DNA of 64,000 nucleotides from Natranaerobius thermophilus JW/NM-WN-LF (GCF_000020005.1 NC_010718.1:2128001-2192000); one strand, 5' to 3'. Numbered from the stretch's first letter, positions 8,761-18,204 are shown. Numbers and translations are program-made. The notes: generated by a model from the letters alone, not told the origin.

Positions 8761-9588
8761 TTACTCCTTCCTTGATACATAATTCTTCATCACAAGGTTT
8801 TTATCCTGCTCGGATGAAATATTAACAACCCGTTCTTTCCCAAGCCCCAATTCCTGACATAAATTAGCTCCAGCCGTCAATTCTCCCACTCTATTTGGTA
8901 CATGAGCATCACTATTTAATATAAATTTTACATGTGGCGAGGCTTTAGAAGCTTCCCATACATAACTCTTTATTTTATCTAAATGAGCACAGTTAATTTC
9001 CAGATAAACACCCTTTTCACCACAATACTTGGCTAAAATGTCTGTATCTATATCTAAATGAATTCCTGGATGAGTAATCATAAAAATCGGATAATTATCC
9101 AATGCTCTACACAACATGTCAGTATTTTTCTTTCTGATATCCTTGCGATAATTATGTAAAAAAGACCAATTATCAGAAATTCCCCCTAATCTACTCAGCT
9201 TGTTGAACCAGTTCCGTACTATTATTCCGTTAAAATCTTTAATAGTTTTAGGACGTATCATTAAATGTAAACCTACGCTGAGATAATCAAGATAAGATAA
9301 CATTTTATCATTAATATCCAGTGTGCCATCTTCAGCTATTACATTGGCTTCTAGTCCAAGATATATGGAAATATCGTTAAAAACTTTATTCAAACCATTA
9401 ATTTCTCTTTTCATATAATACAAATCATTCTCGCCATCAATCCCGAATCCCAGGCTGGCCGGCCCATGATCATTGATACCTAATTCCTTTAATCCTTTTT
9501 CCCTGGCCGCTAATACATTCTCTTTAATAGTACCTTTCCCGTGACTATATTTTGTATGAATATGATAATCAGATAGAATATTAACCAT
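8761..9588 (-). CDS. PHP-domain phosphoesterase (YcdX/HisK-like)
   Basis: 275 residues with the PHP metal-binding pattern: [12 protein letters not shown] at residues 6-17 (D7, H9, H11), GINDHGP, GLEANV, a late THPGIHLDI and the C-terminal NSDAHVP. PHP proteins are metal-dependent phosphoesterases such as histidinol phosphatases and polymerase exonuclease domains; the substrate here is unknown. It overlaps the end of the VWA gene by 8 bases and is followed within a few bases by rapZ, so it belongs to this operon. A second PHP gene lies on the other side of the AAA/VWA pair at 12949. Confidence 0.8.
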
Positions 9589-11380
9589 GTCCTCCTTTTT
9601 CTTTATCCATAATTCGTGCTAATGATTCTTTTTGCAGTTCTTCAACAATATATAGAGAAGCTTGAGAAGCTTGAGCTAATTTTTTTAGAAATTTTACATT
9701 AGGTTCTAAACCAATGCAAACGAATTTTATGGAAGTTTGAGATAATTTTTGAGCGGCTTTCAGTGTTTCTTTAAAAGGATCTTCTCCACCATCTGAAATA
9801 GTTGGTAATCCATCAGTAATTAAGACTAAGAAGGTATTTTTTTGCTGACCGACTTCTGATTCTAGGTATTTCCTTGCCATTTCAATTCCTTTGGACATGG
9901 GTGTTAGACCAAAGGCTTTAATTTTGTTTAATCCAGATCTCAATTTATCCCAATTTCTTGTAAAAGGTATTTCCACATTAACATTGTCTTCACGAAAAGT
10001 AAGAATTGCAATTTTATCTCGGCCTTTTAATAACACATGTTCAGCAAAAAATTTAACCTCCTGCATGCGGCGCCCGCCCATGCTACCACTGGCATCAACT
10101 AAAAAACATACATTCATAGATGTTTGTTTTTTCTTATTCCTAACCCTAATGTCCTGGGGGTTTAGGGTTAAACCTGATTTTTGTTTAAAATCCTGTTTAT
10201 TTTGCTCAGTCTGTTTATTTTGCTCAGTTAGGACGGCCTTATTACTCTCCTCGACTTTATTTTGAAGATAAGTTTCCCGATATAATCTTTTAGCACCAGC
10301 TGTAATAGTTTCCGGTAAAGCGATTTCTTCAACATAATCACCGAAATCTGGCTTTTTAACACCTCTTTCTTTAAAAGGGCTTTTTCGTTGTCCACTATCT
10401 TGTCGAGTCATTATTTTTTTAATGGAATGATTTGTCTTCTTAGGCATAGTTCTAACCATATTACGCAGTCTAGCATCAATTTCTGGCAAGTGCCTTTTCA
10501 TTAACTCAGCCAGTTCTTGCCCATAAGGTGTCAGATATAATTTGTCTTTTGTTTCTTTTACTATGCGATTTTTTTTTAAATAAGTAAGTAATTTTCTCCT
10601 AGAAGCTGAATTTAAGAAATTCTGCTTTGAAGCTCCCTTTGCTAATTCTTCCATTGTTTGTTGAGCTTGGGAAGCCTTCCCTTCAGATTCTGCTATTTGT
10701 TGAACATCATTCAATTTATCTGAACTCAGTGAAGAAGCTTCCCTATTAGAATCGGAGCGTTCTTTTAATTTACTATCTGTGCTGCTGGTATAATCCTCAA
10801 GTGACGAATCTTCACCTTCCTGGGTTTGGGAATTTTTAGCTAAAGGCATAATTTTCATATTGTAAATTTTACGCAATTCCATTCCTTGTTCCAAGATTCC
10901 CTCTTCTAAATACCAAATTAAAGGAACAAGAACTTGATAATTTTGAGGTAATAAATATAAAGCTAAATGAACATGGTTTTGATGAGCAATCTTCAGGGTT
11001 TCCTTTTTTCCGAATTCTAAAGAACCCGTTAGTCTTCCTCCTCCTGTCCCTGTTTGAATATCAATAAAATCCATAAAGTCATGGGGTAAGGAGTAATCTT
11101 GAATTATATTTTCTAACCTAGCCAATAAATAGTTGGATAGTTCCTTATGATCAACCTTCCCAACCTGATGAAAGCAATCAATATGAATAATTTCATTGGG
11201 ATTAGAACGAGTATAAAAAACTTGTCCCGCATCTTGGGCTTGAGCTACAATTGCGCCTGGTTTCTTGGGGCTTACTGCATGCACTCTGGTACTGATGGCT
11301 GTTGCATCACCTAAGATAAGCCCTTGCTGCTTTGTGAGAACATATTCAGTTTTTTCTTTGACTTCAGTAAGGTCTCTCAT
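9581..11380 (-). CDS. VWA-domain protein, ChlD/BchD-like partner of the AAA ATPase
   Basis: 599 residues. The C-terminal third is a von Willebrand A domain with a complete MIDAS: VDASGSMGG at about 428-436, then GLTPMS and LITDGLPT. Residues 185-250 and 380-400 are polar, low-complexity linkers rich in S, Q, K and E. The N-terminal 180 residues are unrecognised. Overall it resembles Mg-chelatase subunit D, but no ChlH-type catalytic subunit or tetrapyrrole genes are nearby. The ATG overlaps the stop of the AAA gene (ATGA), so the two are translationally coupled. Such AAA+VWA pairs usually act as chaperone or metal-insertion machines; the target is unknown. Confidence 0.8.
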   Translation of the reverse strand: MRDLTEVKEKTEYVLTKQQGLILGDATAISTRVHAVSPKKPGAIVAQAQDAGQVFYTRSNPNEIIHIDCFHQVGKVDHKELSNYLLARLENIIQDYSLPHDFMDFIDIQTGTGGGRLTGSLEFGKKETLKIAHQNHVHLALYLLPQNYQVLVPLIWYLEEGILEQGMELRKIYNMKIMPLAKNSQTQEGEDSSLEDYTSSTDSKLKERSDSNREASSLSSDKLNDVQQIAESEGKASQAQQTMEELAKGASKQNFLNSASRRKLLTYLKKNRIVKETKDKLYLTPYGQELAELMKRHLPEIDARLRNMVRTMPKKTNHSIKKIMTRQDSGQRKSPFKERGVKKPDFGDYVEEIALPETITAGAKRLYRETYLQNKVEESNKAVLTEQNKQTEQNKQDFKQKSGLTLNPQDIRVRNKKKQTSMNVCFLVDASGSMGGRRMQEVKFFAEHVLLKGRDKIAILTFREDNVNVEIPFTRNWDKLRSGLNKIKAFGLTPMSKGIEMARKYLESEVGQQKNTFLVLITDGLPTISDGGEDPFKETLKAAQKLSQTSIKFVCIGLEPNVKFLKKLAQASQASLYIVEELQKESLARIMDKEKGGHG

Positions 11381-12738
11381 TTTTCTCGCTTCCCTTCTTT
11401 AATTAGTTCTTTACTATCTTTATCCTCCTGGGCAAGTTCCATCAAACTTTTGCCCCTATCACCTGTAGTTTTCACTTTTTCTTTTGTCGGCTTTTGTAAT
11501 GATCTTTTAATACGGCTTACAAGATTTGAAATAAATTGTTGTGACCTCATAGTGGATTTTTTATTAAAGTCTTGCTTACTATGGCTCTGATCATGATTAT
11601 CATAATTACTATTTGACACTTGGGGCTGTTCTTTTCTATATTTGTAGTTTTCTAGTTCTTGAATGATACTTTTTTTAGTTTCATCACTAACTCTATGCTT
11701 TAAAGTGTGTTCTGCAATTTGTAAAATATCATCTATATCTACGCTGTCGGCATAGGCACCAGTATTTAGTAAACCAGCTTGACTTGAATTATTATCATAA
11801 TTTATTTCTTTGTTCATTAATGCGTGAAATATAGCACCAAATCTGATAGCTTTGATGGCACGCATACTTTCTATACTGTAATCAATATAAATCTTAGCTA
11901 ATAACTCACTTAATTCTTGGGGGAAATCTACCAGTCCCTCTGTTTCAGATTCACTTTCTTTAGTACGACAGTGACTGAAGTTTTTCAAAATACGATTTAA
12001 ATCATCTTCAACTGTCTTAGGATTGCTCTGCCCAGCTAGTATCTTTTGAACAACCTTTGGTTCTGCTGGCCTGAACACATTCGTTGAAAAATCGAACCTA
12101 TCAGACAATTGCTTTCTGATATTTTGTAATGATCCAGGGTCTTCATCGGGATTAGAAGCAGCCCAAACACCTAAATTAACCTGTAATTCAACTTTTGTTA
12201 ATCCAGTTTCTTCTATTTGAACTTTTCCTGGTTTAGTACCCATCACATCTAATAAGACATCGGTTAACTCAGGTGAAGTATCAGCCAAACGGTTAATTTC
12301 ATCAATAAAAATAATACCTCTATGTGCTCGCGGAATTACACCAGGTAATATCCCTGCCAAAGGCTGATTTTGGTCTGTTATTTTTTTGAGATCAATACTC
12401 CCTAAGACAGTGCCTAATTTGGCACCATGTGAAATTTCCATAAAAGGCATTTGAATCCATTCAGTCTCAAGTTTTGCAACTTCTTCTCGATTCAAATCTT
12501 TGTGCTGGGGACAATGAGGTTTTAAAGGATGGCAGTTATATACACAGTCTTTAATTCGAATGATTTTCGGAAGGTTTTTCCCTACCCCTCTAAATAAAGT
12601 AGTTTTTCCAGTACCTCTAACCCCTTCAGCATGAATATGATGTGGAATACCTAGATAAGTTGATATTGTTGAAACTTTTAGCAATTTATACAAATCCTGA
12701 TTCCCATCATGTATGACTTGACCTTGGGCATATTTCAC
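11377..12738 (-). CDS. AAA+ ATPase, ChlI/MoxR-like
   Basis: 453 residues, GTG start after GGGGTGAT. Walker A is GVRGTGKTT (39-47), Walker B IIFIDEIN (142-149), sensor 1 lies near AASNPDEDPG (194-202), and the arginine region is LSDRFDF. Between Walker A and B it has CVYNCHPLKPHCPQH with Cys65, Cys69, Cys76 and a following His, a small metal-site-like insertion. The lid is followed by a polar C-terminal tail. It resembles the ATPase subunit of Mg-chelatase. With the VWA gene downstream it forms a two-gene ATPase/adaptor module of unknown target. The tail after about residue 360 is low-complexity. Confidence 0.8.
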   Translation of the reverse strand: MKYAQGQVIHDGNQDLYKLLKVSTISTYLGIPHHIHAEGVRGTGKTTLFRGVGKNLPKIIRIKDCVYNCHPLKPHCPQHKDLNREEVAKLETEWIQMPFMEISHGAKLGTVLGSIDLKKITDQNQPLAGILPGVIPRAHRGIIFIDEINRLADTSPELTDVLLDVMGTKPGKVQIEETGLTKVELQVNLGVWAASNPDEDPGSLQNIRKQLSDRFDFSTNVFRPAEPKVVQKILAGQSNPKTVEDDLNRILKNFSHCRTKESESETEGLVDFPQELSELLAKIYIDYSIESMRAIKAIRFGAIFHALMNKEINYDNNSSQAGLLNTGAYADSVDIDDILQIAEHTLKHRVSDETKKSIIQELENYKYRKEQPQVSNSNYDNHDQSHSKQDFNKKSTMRSQQFISNLVSRIKRSLQKPTKEKVKTTGDRGKSLMELAQEDKDSKELIKEGKREK

Positions 12739-12919
12739 GGTATCACCCCACTGAATTAATAAAAGATTATTTTAATAAATGCACTTGACTATATACTGCT
12801 ACTTATTATTGTTGGCAGCTGTAGGAAATCTCAAACTTAAATCTAACAGACAATTTTCTCCAACTATGTGATAATGACACTGCTGTATTATCTTAACGAG
12901 TAAACTGGAGCGCCAATGA

Positions 12920-12946
12920 CAAAAAAATAAGCCCTTAAGGGCTTAT
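12920..12946 (-). terminator. Rho-independent terminator after the second PHP gene
   Basis: Perfect 20-base palindrome ATAAGCCCTTAAGGGCTTAT at 12927-12946, followed on the minus strand by seven T residues. It lies three bases after the PHP stop codon. Confidence 0.85.
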
Positions 12947-12948
12947 CA

Positions 12949-13665
12949 TTATTCACGACCTCTTTCCGCTAGAAACTCTTTTACTTTTGCAACAGAAGAA
13001 TTAACAATTTGATCTTCAGTCACTCCAGCATCCATAGCCATCTTTAATGCATTGGCAGTCGAACCTACATCTTCTGCGAAATGGGCATCACTATTAATCA
13101 CAACTCTGCCACCAAATTGGGCTGTTAATGATGATATTAATTCACAGTTTTCTTCGCTACCTTCTCTGGAGATGGTTAAACTGCTGTTATTGAGTTCTAA
13201 TAATTTTCCAAGATCTCTGGCAACTTTAACAATCTTTTCTTCATTTATTCTAAACTGAGGGTTTCCCGGGTGCACTACCACATCGACAAAAGGATTTTCA
13301 AGGGCCCTGATCATTGCCTTCGTATTTTCCTCTAAGTTACCTCCAGGATAGCAAACAGGGTGAAAACCAGCAGCAATCCAGTCAAGTTGATGTAAGTACC
13401 TTTCTGGTACATCTAAATTCCCTTCATGGTCAATAATATTTGCTTCAACTCCGTGTAGCATCTCAACCCCTTGTAGCTCCCCCGGAAGAACCCTGAGATT
13501 TCCAAAATGATACAGATGTGGTCCACCGGGCATAGCTGGTCCGTGGTCTGTCAGTGCGATCAGTTTTAGGCTTTTTCTACTTGCTGCCTCAGCTATTTCC
13601 TTAACAGTTGAGTAAGCATGACCGCTTGCTATGGTATGAATATGAAGATCTGCCTCTAATTTCAT
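12949..13665 (-). CDS. PHP-domain phosphatase, YcdX type
   Basis: About 238 residues from the ATG at 13665, chosen because GGAGGTG (13672-13678) lies 6 bases before it. YcdX-like PHP motifs: ADLHIHTIASGH at the N-terminus, LTDHGPAMPGG, GVEANI, GFHP, VVHPGNP and the final NSDAH. Family members bind three metals and hydrolyse phosphate esters. It follows the hydroxyacid dehydrogenase with a slight overlap of reading frames and ends at a strong terminator, so it is the last gene of this operon. The substrate is unknown. Confidence 0.85.
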   Translation of the reverse strand: MKLEADLHIHTIASGHAYSTVKEIAEAASRKSLKLIALTDHGPAMPGGPHLYHFGNLRVLPGELQGVEMLHGVEANIIDHEGNLDVPERYLHQLDWIAAGFHPVCYPGGNLEENTKAMIRALENPFVDVVVHPGNPQFRINEEKIVKVARDLGKLLELNNSSLTISREGSEENCELISSLTAQFGGRVVINSDAHFAEDVGSTANALKMAMDAGVTEDQIVNSSVAKVKEFLAERGRE

Positions 13666-13670
13666 GTTTT

Positions 13671-14666
13671 TCACCTCCAAGGTTCTATCGAATCAACGGG
13701 GGTTGGTGGTTCCTGTCCGTCTAGAACAGCTTCAACATTTTTGCAAGCCATTTCCGACATATTATTTCTACATTTGTGAGTAGCACTTCCAATATGTGGT
13801 ACTAATAAACAATCCTGTCGATCTAATAATTCAGGGTGGACCTCGGGCTCTTTTTCAAACACATCCAGAGCGGCTCCCTGAATTTCCCCAGTTTTCAATG
13901 CATCAACCAGAGCTTGCTCATCAATTACAGGTCCTCTTGAAGTATTAATTAAAAAAGCCGAATTTTTCATCTGGCTAAATTCTTTAGCAGTAATCATATG
14001 TTGGGTGTTATTTGTTAAGGGAACATGTATAGAAACAAAATCACTCTCACTCAGGAGTTCTTCCAAAGACTTGTATTGGGCCTGTAATTCCTGTTCCCGT
14101 TCTTGTGAAAGATAAGATCTATTATAATAAATAACCTCCATATTAAAACCCAGAGCCCTTTTTGCAACGGCTTGACCTATCTCACCCATTCCAATTATAC
14201 CAATAGTACGATCATGAACATCTTCACCCAATAATAGATCTGGTTTCCAGCCTTGAAATTGACCCGATCTTAGAAATTTCTCGGCTTCATTTATTCTCCT
14301 GGCGATTCCCATTATTAAAGCAAAGGTTAAATCTGCTGTAGTCTCGTGAAGAACTCCTGGAGTATTAGTGACTCTAATATCCGCGTTACTAAAAGCATCC
14401 ACAGCAATGTTATCATAACCTGCACCATAATTGGCTACTACTTTAAGTTTACCACCATTTTGGCCAGCAGCAGCCACTCTTTCGGTAACTGGATCAGTTA
14501 AAGTAGTAATTAAAGCATCATGGCTCTTAGCTGCTTCAATTAATTCATCTTCAGTTATTTGTTGGCCTAAAGGCTGATGAAAATTAAGCTTAAATTTTTC
14601 TTTTAACAGGGTTAAACCAGCTTCGGGAATATTACTAGTGACATAAACCTTGGGATGATCTAACAA
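13671..14666 (-). CDS. D-2-hydroxyacid dehydrogenase (glyoxylate/hydroxypyruvate reductase type)
   Basis: 331 residues, TTG start with AGGAGG eight bases upstream. NAD(P)-binding GxGxxG is in GIIGMGEIGQAVAKR (about 176-190). Catalytic Arg is in NTSRGPVIDE, Glu in FEKEPEVHPEL and His in PHIGSATH. It reduces 2-keto acids such as glyoxylate or hydroxypyruvate to D-2-hydroxyacids with NAD(P)H. The exact substrate cannot be read from sequence. It is the first gene of a two-gene unit with the PHP phosphatase. Confidence 0.88.
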   Translation of the reverse strand: MLDHPKVYVTSNIPEAGLTLLKEKFKLNFHQPLGQQITEDELIEAAKSHDALITTLTDPVTERVAAAGQNGGKLKVVANYGAGYDNIAVDAFSNADIRVTNTPGVLHETTADLTFALIMGIARRINEAEKFLRSGQFQGWKPDLLLGEDVHDRTIGIIGMGEIGQAVAKRALGFNMEVIYYNRSYLSQEREQELQAQYKSLEELLSESDFVSIHVPLTNNTQHMITAKEFSQMKNSAFLINTSRGPVIDEQALVDALKTGEIQGAALDVFEKEPEVHPELLDRQDCLLVPHIGSATHKCRNNMSEMACKNVEAVLDGQEPPTPVDSIEPWR

Positions 14667-14732
14667 GCTAGTTACCTCCTTTACAAAGGAAGATGGGATT
14701 TTTTGCCGATCTTAATCTTACTCGTAGAAGAG

Positions 14733-15164
14733 TTAATTTATATCCCAGAGAGATATTCCCGTGCTTTCATCGTACTTTCTATGCAATTCTGGTCCAACAA
14801 GCTCTTGCATTACAATCTCACCAGCAAAGATATTAGAACCTTCCATTAGGTGTCCTGAGTATGTATTGCCATCTTGATCACCTAGAGTGATATGAATATG
14901 AGCTTTAATTTCCCCATCTTTTTGGGAAATATTACCTACTGCGTTGACAATTTCCATGTGCTCATCAATTTTAATAGGTTTATATTGTTTTTTATCGTGC
15001 TGAAAAAAGCCTACAACGGCATTTTCAACTACTCCTATCAATTCTACTCTAGCAACTTTTATCTCTTTCTCCTTGGCTATTGCTTCAATAGAAGTTAATA
15101 GATCTTCACCCTTGGGGAGCCTACCCATAAAGGTCCTGCCCTGCTTAAATTCTTTTACTTTCAT
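14733..15164 (-). CDS. PPC/DUF296-domain protein
   Basis: 143 residues, all one PPC (DUF296) domain: GRTFMGRLPKGEDLLTSIEAI near the start and the conserved histidine strand AHIHITLGDQDGNTYSGHL with GEIVMQEL near the end. Bacterial members are small trimeric proteins that can bind metal through these histidines; plant relatives attach the domain to AT-hooks. No DNA-binding extension is present. It stands alone with 66 bases to the next gene. Function unknown. Confidence 0.75.
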   Translation of the reverse strand: MKVKEFKQGRTFMGRLPKGEDLLTSIEAIAKEKEIKVARVELIGVVENAVVGFFQHDKKQYKPIKIDEHMEIVNAVGNISQKDGEIKAHIHITLGDQDGNTYSGHLMEGSNIFAGEIVMQELVGPELHRKYDESTGISLWDIN

Positions 15165-15253
15165 AATAATAAAACCCCTCCTTACTTATACTTAATTAAT
15201 ATTATTTTTATCTGACTTGTAAATTTTTATATTAGCTCTGTTTTACTCCGTTG

Positions 15254-15310
15254 TTGATAGTTGAACTCTTCGATTGAGTTCAACTATCAACATTCAACTT
15301 TAACACAACC
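15254..15310 (-). repeat. Perfect hairpin joined to a copy of a dispersed 26-base repeat
   Basis: TTGATAGTTGAACTC (15254-15268) pairs perfectly with GAGTTCAACTATCAA (15276-15290) around a 7-base loop. The repeat copy TATCAACATTCAACTTTA continues from 15285 to 15310 and ends six bases before the stop codon of the FMN gene. Similar copies are near 17385, 26191, 53839 and 62660. There is no T-run after the hairpin, so it is not an obvious terminator. Confidence 0.6.
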
Positions 15311-15316
15311 TTTATA

Positions 15317-16327
15317 TTAATAAATCACTCGTTCATCAATGGCTTTTACATGAGCACAACCAGTCAGCATCATTGTACGCCTTAATTCACTGGTCATTTG
15401 TTCTAAGACAGTAGACACCCCATTATTATAATCTGCAAACACACCATGTAACACTGGTCTACCTACAAGTACAAATTCAGCCCCTAGAGCTAAAACTTTT
15501 AAGACATCTATTCCACTACGAATTCCTCCATCAACCATGATCACTATTTCACCTTTTACCTTTTCGGCGATTTCAGGTAAGACTTCTGCTGTGCCCGGAG
15601 TATAATCCAAAGCCCTGCCACCATGATTTGATACAACAATCCCAGCAGCTCCCATTTCAACAGCCATTTCTGCTTCCTGAACAGTCATAACTCCCTTAAT
15701 AATAAAAGGTAAAGAAGTACTTTGAACAATTCTACGCATCTGATAAAAAGATTTTGGACCTACTGGAGCTCCTTTTTCAGCCATATTAAATGCACAAGCA
15801 TCCACATCTACTCCAACAGCAATGGCTCCTGATTCTTCCGCTTGCCTAATTCTGTTAATTATCCCTTCTACGGATCGTGGTTTAATCATAGCAATACCTG
15901 GAACTCCCGCTTTTTGAAAAGATTGTAATCCACTTTCAAAGACTTCGTCCAGGGAACCATCACCACATGTGGAAATTGTTCCTGCCTGTTTAGCACCATA
16001 TGATACACTGTCAGCATATTCCTTTTCAGAGATAACATTGTTAAAGTTTACATTCATTCCCCCAATGGGTGCTGGCAGTATTGGTGTGGCTATCCTTTCG
16101 CCAAATAATATAAGTTCTGTTTCAGGGCTGATGGCTTGATGCATGGAGCGAAGATTTAGTTGATACATGTTTAAAGCCCTGAAGTTGTTTATAAAACTTC
16201 GTCCCGTACCAACACCACCCATACCAGGCACTTGGCCACGACACACTTCTCCATTGCATTCCCAACAAGAGCTACAAAATTCAGCAAGACGATTTTTAGC
16301 TTTTTTTCTAATGTTAGTTAATTCCAT
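15317..16327 (-). CDS. FMN-dependent alpha-hydroxyacid dehydrogenase family protein
   Basis: 336 residues in the (beta-alpha)8 FMN-binding lactate/glycolate oxidase family. Key segments: PAPIGG, IIKGVMTVQEAEMAVEMGAAGIVVSNHGGRALD with the catalytic His-Gly-Gly, then VDGGIRSGIDVLKVLALGA and GRPVL, which bind the FMN phosphate. The N-terminus carries CSSCWECNGEVC (Cys18, 21, 24, 29), absent from classical lactate oxidases and suggesting an iron-sulfur cluster or other metal site. It probably oxidises a 2-hydroxyacid using an electron carrier rather than oxygen, given the anaerobic context (inference). Its start overlaps the end of the HAD gene by 14 bases. Confidence 0.82.
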   Translation of the reverse strand: MELTNIRKKAKNRLAEFCSSCWECNGEVCRGQVPGMGGVGTGRSFINNFRALNMYQLNLRSMHQAISPETELILFGERIATPILPAPIGGMNVNFNNVISEKEYADSVSYGAKQAGTISTCGDGSLDEVFESGLQSFQKAGVPGIAMIKPRSVEGIINRIRQAEESGAIAVGVDVDACAFNMAEKGAPVGPKSFYQMRRIVQSTSLPFIIKGVMTVQEAEMAVEMGAAGIVVSNHGGRALDYTPGTAEVLPEIAEKVKGEIVIMVDGGIRSGIDVLKVLALGAEFVLVGRPVLHGVFADYNNGVSTVLEQMTSELRRTMMLTGCAHVKAIDERVIY

Positions 16328-17150
16328 TCATCTCCCTCCCAGAATCGCTCAGAACAAATCTTTCAATCGCTTCAGATACTCCGCTTTCATCATTTGCACT
16401 GACAATGGTATCAGCAACATCCTTCACCTTGGACCTGGCATTTTCAACTGCCACTCCCATTCCAGCTGTTTTTATCATAGAAATATCATTCAGGCTATCC
16501 CCAATAGCCATAGTTTTAGACTGGGGAATATTATATATCTCAGCTAATTTTGCAACAGCGTCACCTTTATTTGCTTCAGGATGAGTTAGTTCAAGGAAAT
16601 CGGATTTAGATTCAGTAACTAGCAAATCTTGGCCAAAAAACTGATTGAATTCATAATTCAAACGTTTCACCATTTGTTCAGAGGCAACTACAGTCAATTT
16701 AGTAGGTATTTTGTGGGGATATTGTTTTAAATAATTTTCCAAGTCACCCACCGGATTCAAAGATACACCTGCTATTTTTGTATAATAATCAGTATATTTA
16801 TTTTCTTCTTCTACAATCAACTCATCATCAATGTATAAGTTTAAGTGAAGCTCCTTTTCCTTAGCCAAACGAACTACCTGTAAGGTGGTTTCTAAAGGAA
16901 CAGGCTTATGATATAAAACTTCACCTTTAACGGCGGTCTTAATCAAAGCTCCGTGATAAGTTATTAAGGGTAAATCTAGCCCTAGTTCTTTAGCATAAGG
17001 TAATGCCGATTTAAACATTCTCCCTGTAGCCAGAGTAACCAATACTCCATGATTAATGGCAGCTTTAATGCTTTCTTTATTAGCTTCTGTTATGTCTAAT
17101 TCATTATTAATCAAAGTATCATCAATATCAATGGCAACAAAGCGATACAA
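16314..17150 (-). CDS. Cof-type HAD-IIB sugar-phosphate phosphatase
   Basis: About 278 residues. Motif I is DIDDTL (nucleophile Asp and acid/base Asp), motif II TLATGRM, motif III Lys in NKGDAVAKLA, and motif IV GDSLNDISMI. The large cap between motifs II and III is type IIB. Family members dephosphorylate sugar phosphates, flavin mononucleotide or pyridoxal phosphate. I set the start at TTG 17150 (LYRFVAIDIDDTL) because AAGGAGG lies eight bases upstream; a longer reading starts with twelve residues not expected for the family. It is coupled to the FMN enzyme downstream. Confidence 0.85.
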   Translation of the reverse strand: MYRFVAIDIDDTLINNELDITEANKESIKAAINHGVLVTLATGRMFKSALPYAKELGLDLPLITYHGALIKTAVKGEVLYHKPVPLETTLQVVRLAKEKELHLNLYIDDELIVEEENKYTDYYTKIAGVSLNPVGDLENYLKQYPHKIPTKLTVVASEQMVKRLNYEFNQFFGQDLLVTESKSDFLELTHPEANKGDAVAKLAEIYNIPQSKTMAIGDSLNDISMIKTAGMGVAVENARSKVKDVADTIVSANDESGVSEAIERFVLSDSGREMNGIN

Positions 17151-17343
17151 GTTTAACGCCTCCTTAAATATCCAACTATAAAGCAAAAAGCAATTTATTA
17201 GCTCAGTTTAAATCAAACTGCTTTCATCTTATCATTTTTTGACTTGTTTGTCATGATATATTCAAGTCCCAATCTGAAGCAGTCCCAGGACCTAAATTTA
17301 CCTTAAATTTACAAAAACTTTAAAAATTTAAGCGCTTTAAATT

Positions 17344-18204
17344 TTAGACACTATAATAGTTAGGTCTTTGATGCTCACTACATTTATCGACATTCAACTT
17401 TTCCAAAGCCAAATTTAATATATCCCGAGGAAAATTTATGATAATCTCTTCATTGAATAATGCCTCTCGCGCTTCCCTTTCAGTGATTAACTCTAGTTCA
17501 ACCATTCTTTTTAACACTATCTTTTGACGATTAGCAGCCGGTTCCCAGCTAGTAACGGGGGCATAGTAGCTGGGAGCTTGGACCAAGCCAGCTATCATTG
17601 AAGATTCCGTCAAATCAAGTTCAGTGGCAGGTTTGTCAAAATAATCTTGAGCAGCTTGCTCAACCCCCCAATTACCATTTCCAAAATAAACTTGATTGAG
17701 ATACATCTCCATAATTTCATCTTTAGTAAATCTATCCTCAATTTGAACGGCCAAGGAAAACTCCAATATTTTTCTAGTAAGGGTCTGATCATGACCCAAA
17801 AATAAATTTCTTGCTAATTGTTGAGTGATAGTGCTGCCTCCTTGACGTACTTCCCTGTGAGTTAGGTTAACCCAAAAAGCACGGGCAATTCCTTTAATAT
17901 CATAACCACGATGCCTGTAGAAACGATTATCTTCAATGGCAATAAAAGCATCTATTAACTCAGGCGGTAGCTCTTCTAAAGAATGATATTCAATATTTCG
18001 TTCATTTAATCCAATCACAAAATTTCCATTTTCTAGAGTATGAATTTCTGCTTCCGTTTCATATAGGGGGTCGGGGTCTTTAAAGTCCACATAATAGGGG
18101 GAGCCTGGATAAGTAATTAAAACTTCAAGCAATCTTGCCCCCCCAAAAATAGTTAACAGAAATACTGCCGCCAAGGCAATTAATCCTTTATATATTTTTT
18201 TCAT
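17344..18204 (-). CDS. Monofunctional peptidoglycan glycosyltransferase (GT51)
   Basis: About 286 residues with one N-terminal membrane helix (about 6-26) and an extracytoplasmic GT51 domain. It carries the catalytic Glu motif IEDNRFYRHRGYDIKGIARA, then GGSTITQQLARN, the helix RKILEFSLAVQIEDRFTKDEIMEMYLNQVYFGNG, and a SMIAGLVQAPSYYAP loop. It polymerises lipid II into glycan. No transpeptidase domain is present; a bifunctional enzyme is encoded at 59.9 kb. The start is ATG 18204, one base after the crp stop, with its SD inside crp. The last 18 or so codons overlap a degenerate copy of the dispersed repeat, so the C-terminal tail may be acquired sequence. Confidence 0.85.
   Translation of the reverse strand: MKKIYKGLIALAAVFLLTIFGGARLLEVLITYPGSPYYVDFKDPDPLYETEAEIHTLENGNFVIGLNERNIEYHSLEELPPELIDAFIAIEDNRFYRHRGYDIKGIARAFWVNLTHREVRQGGSTITQQLARNLFLGHDQTLTRKILEFSLAVQIEDRFTKDEIMEMYLNQVYFGNGNWGVEQAAQDYFDKPATELDLTESSMIAGLVQAPSYYAPVTSWEPAANRQKIVLKRMVELELITEREAREALFNEEIIINFPRDILNLALEKLNVDKCSEHQRPNYYSV
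17385..17402 (-). repeat. Degenerate copy of the dispersed repeat inside a coding end
   Basis: Plus strand TATCGACATTCAACTTTT matches the first 17 bases of the copy at 15285 with one mismatch. It lies in the C-terminal codons of the transglycosylase gene. The match is short, so chance is possible. Confidence 0.4.
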
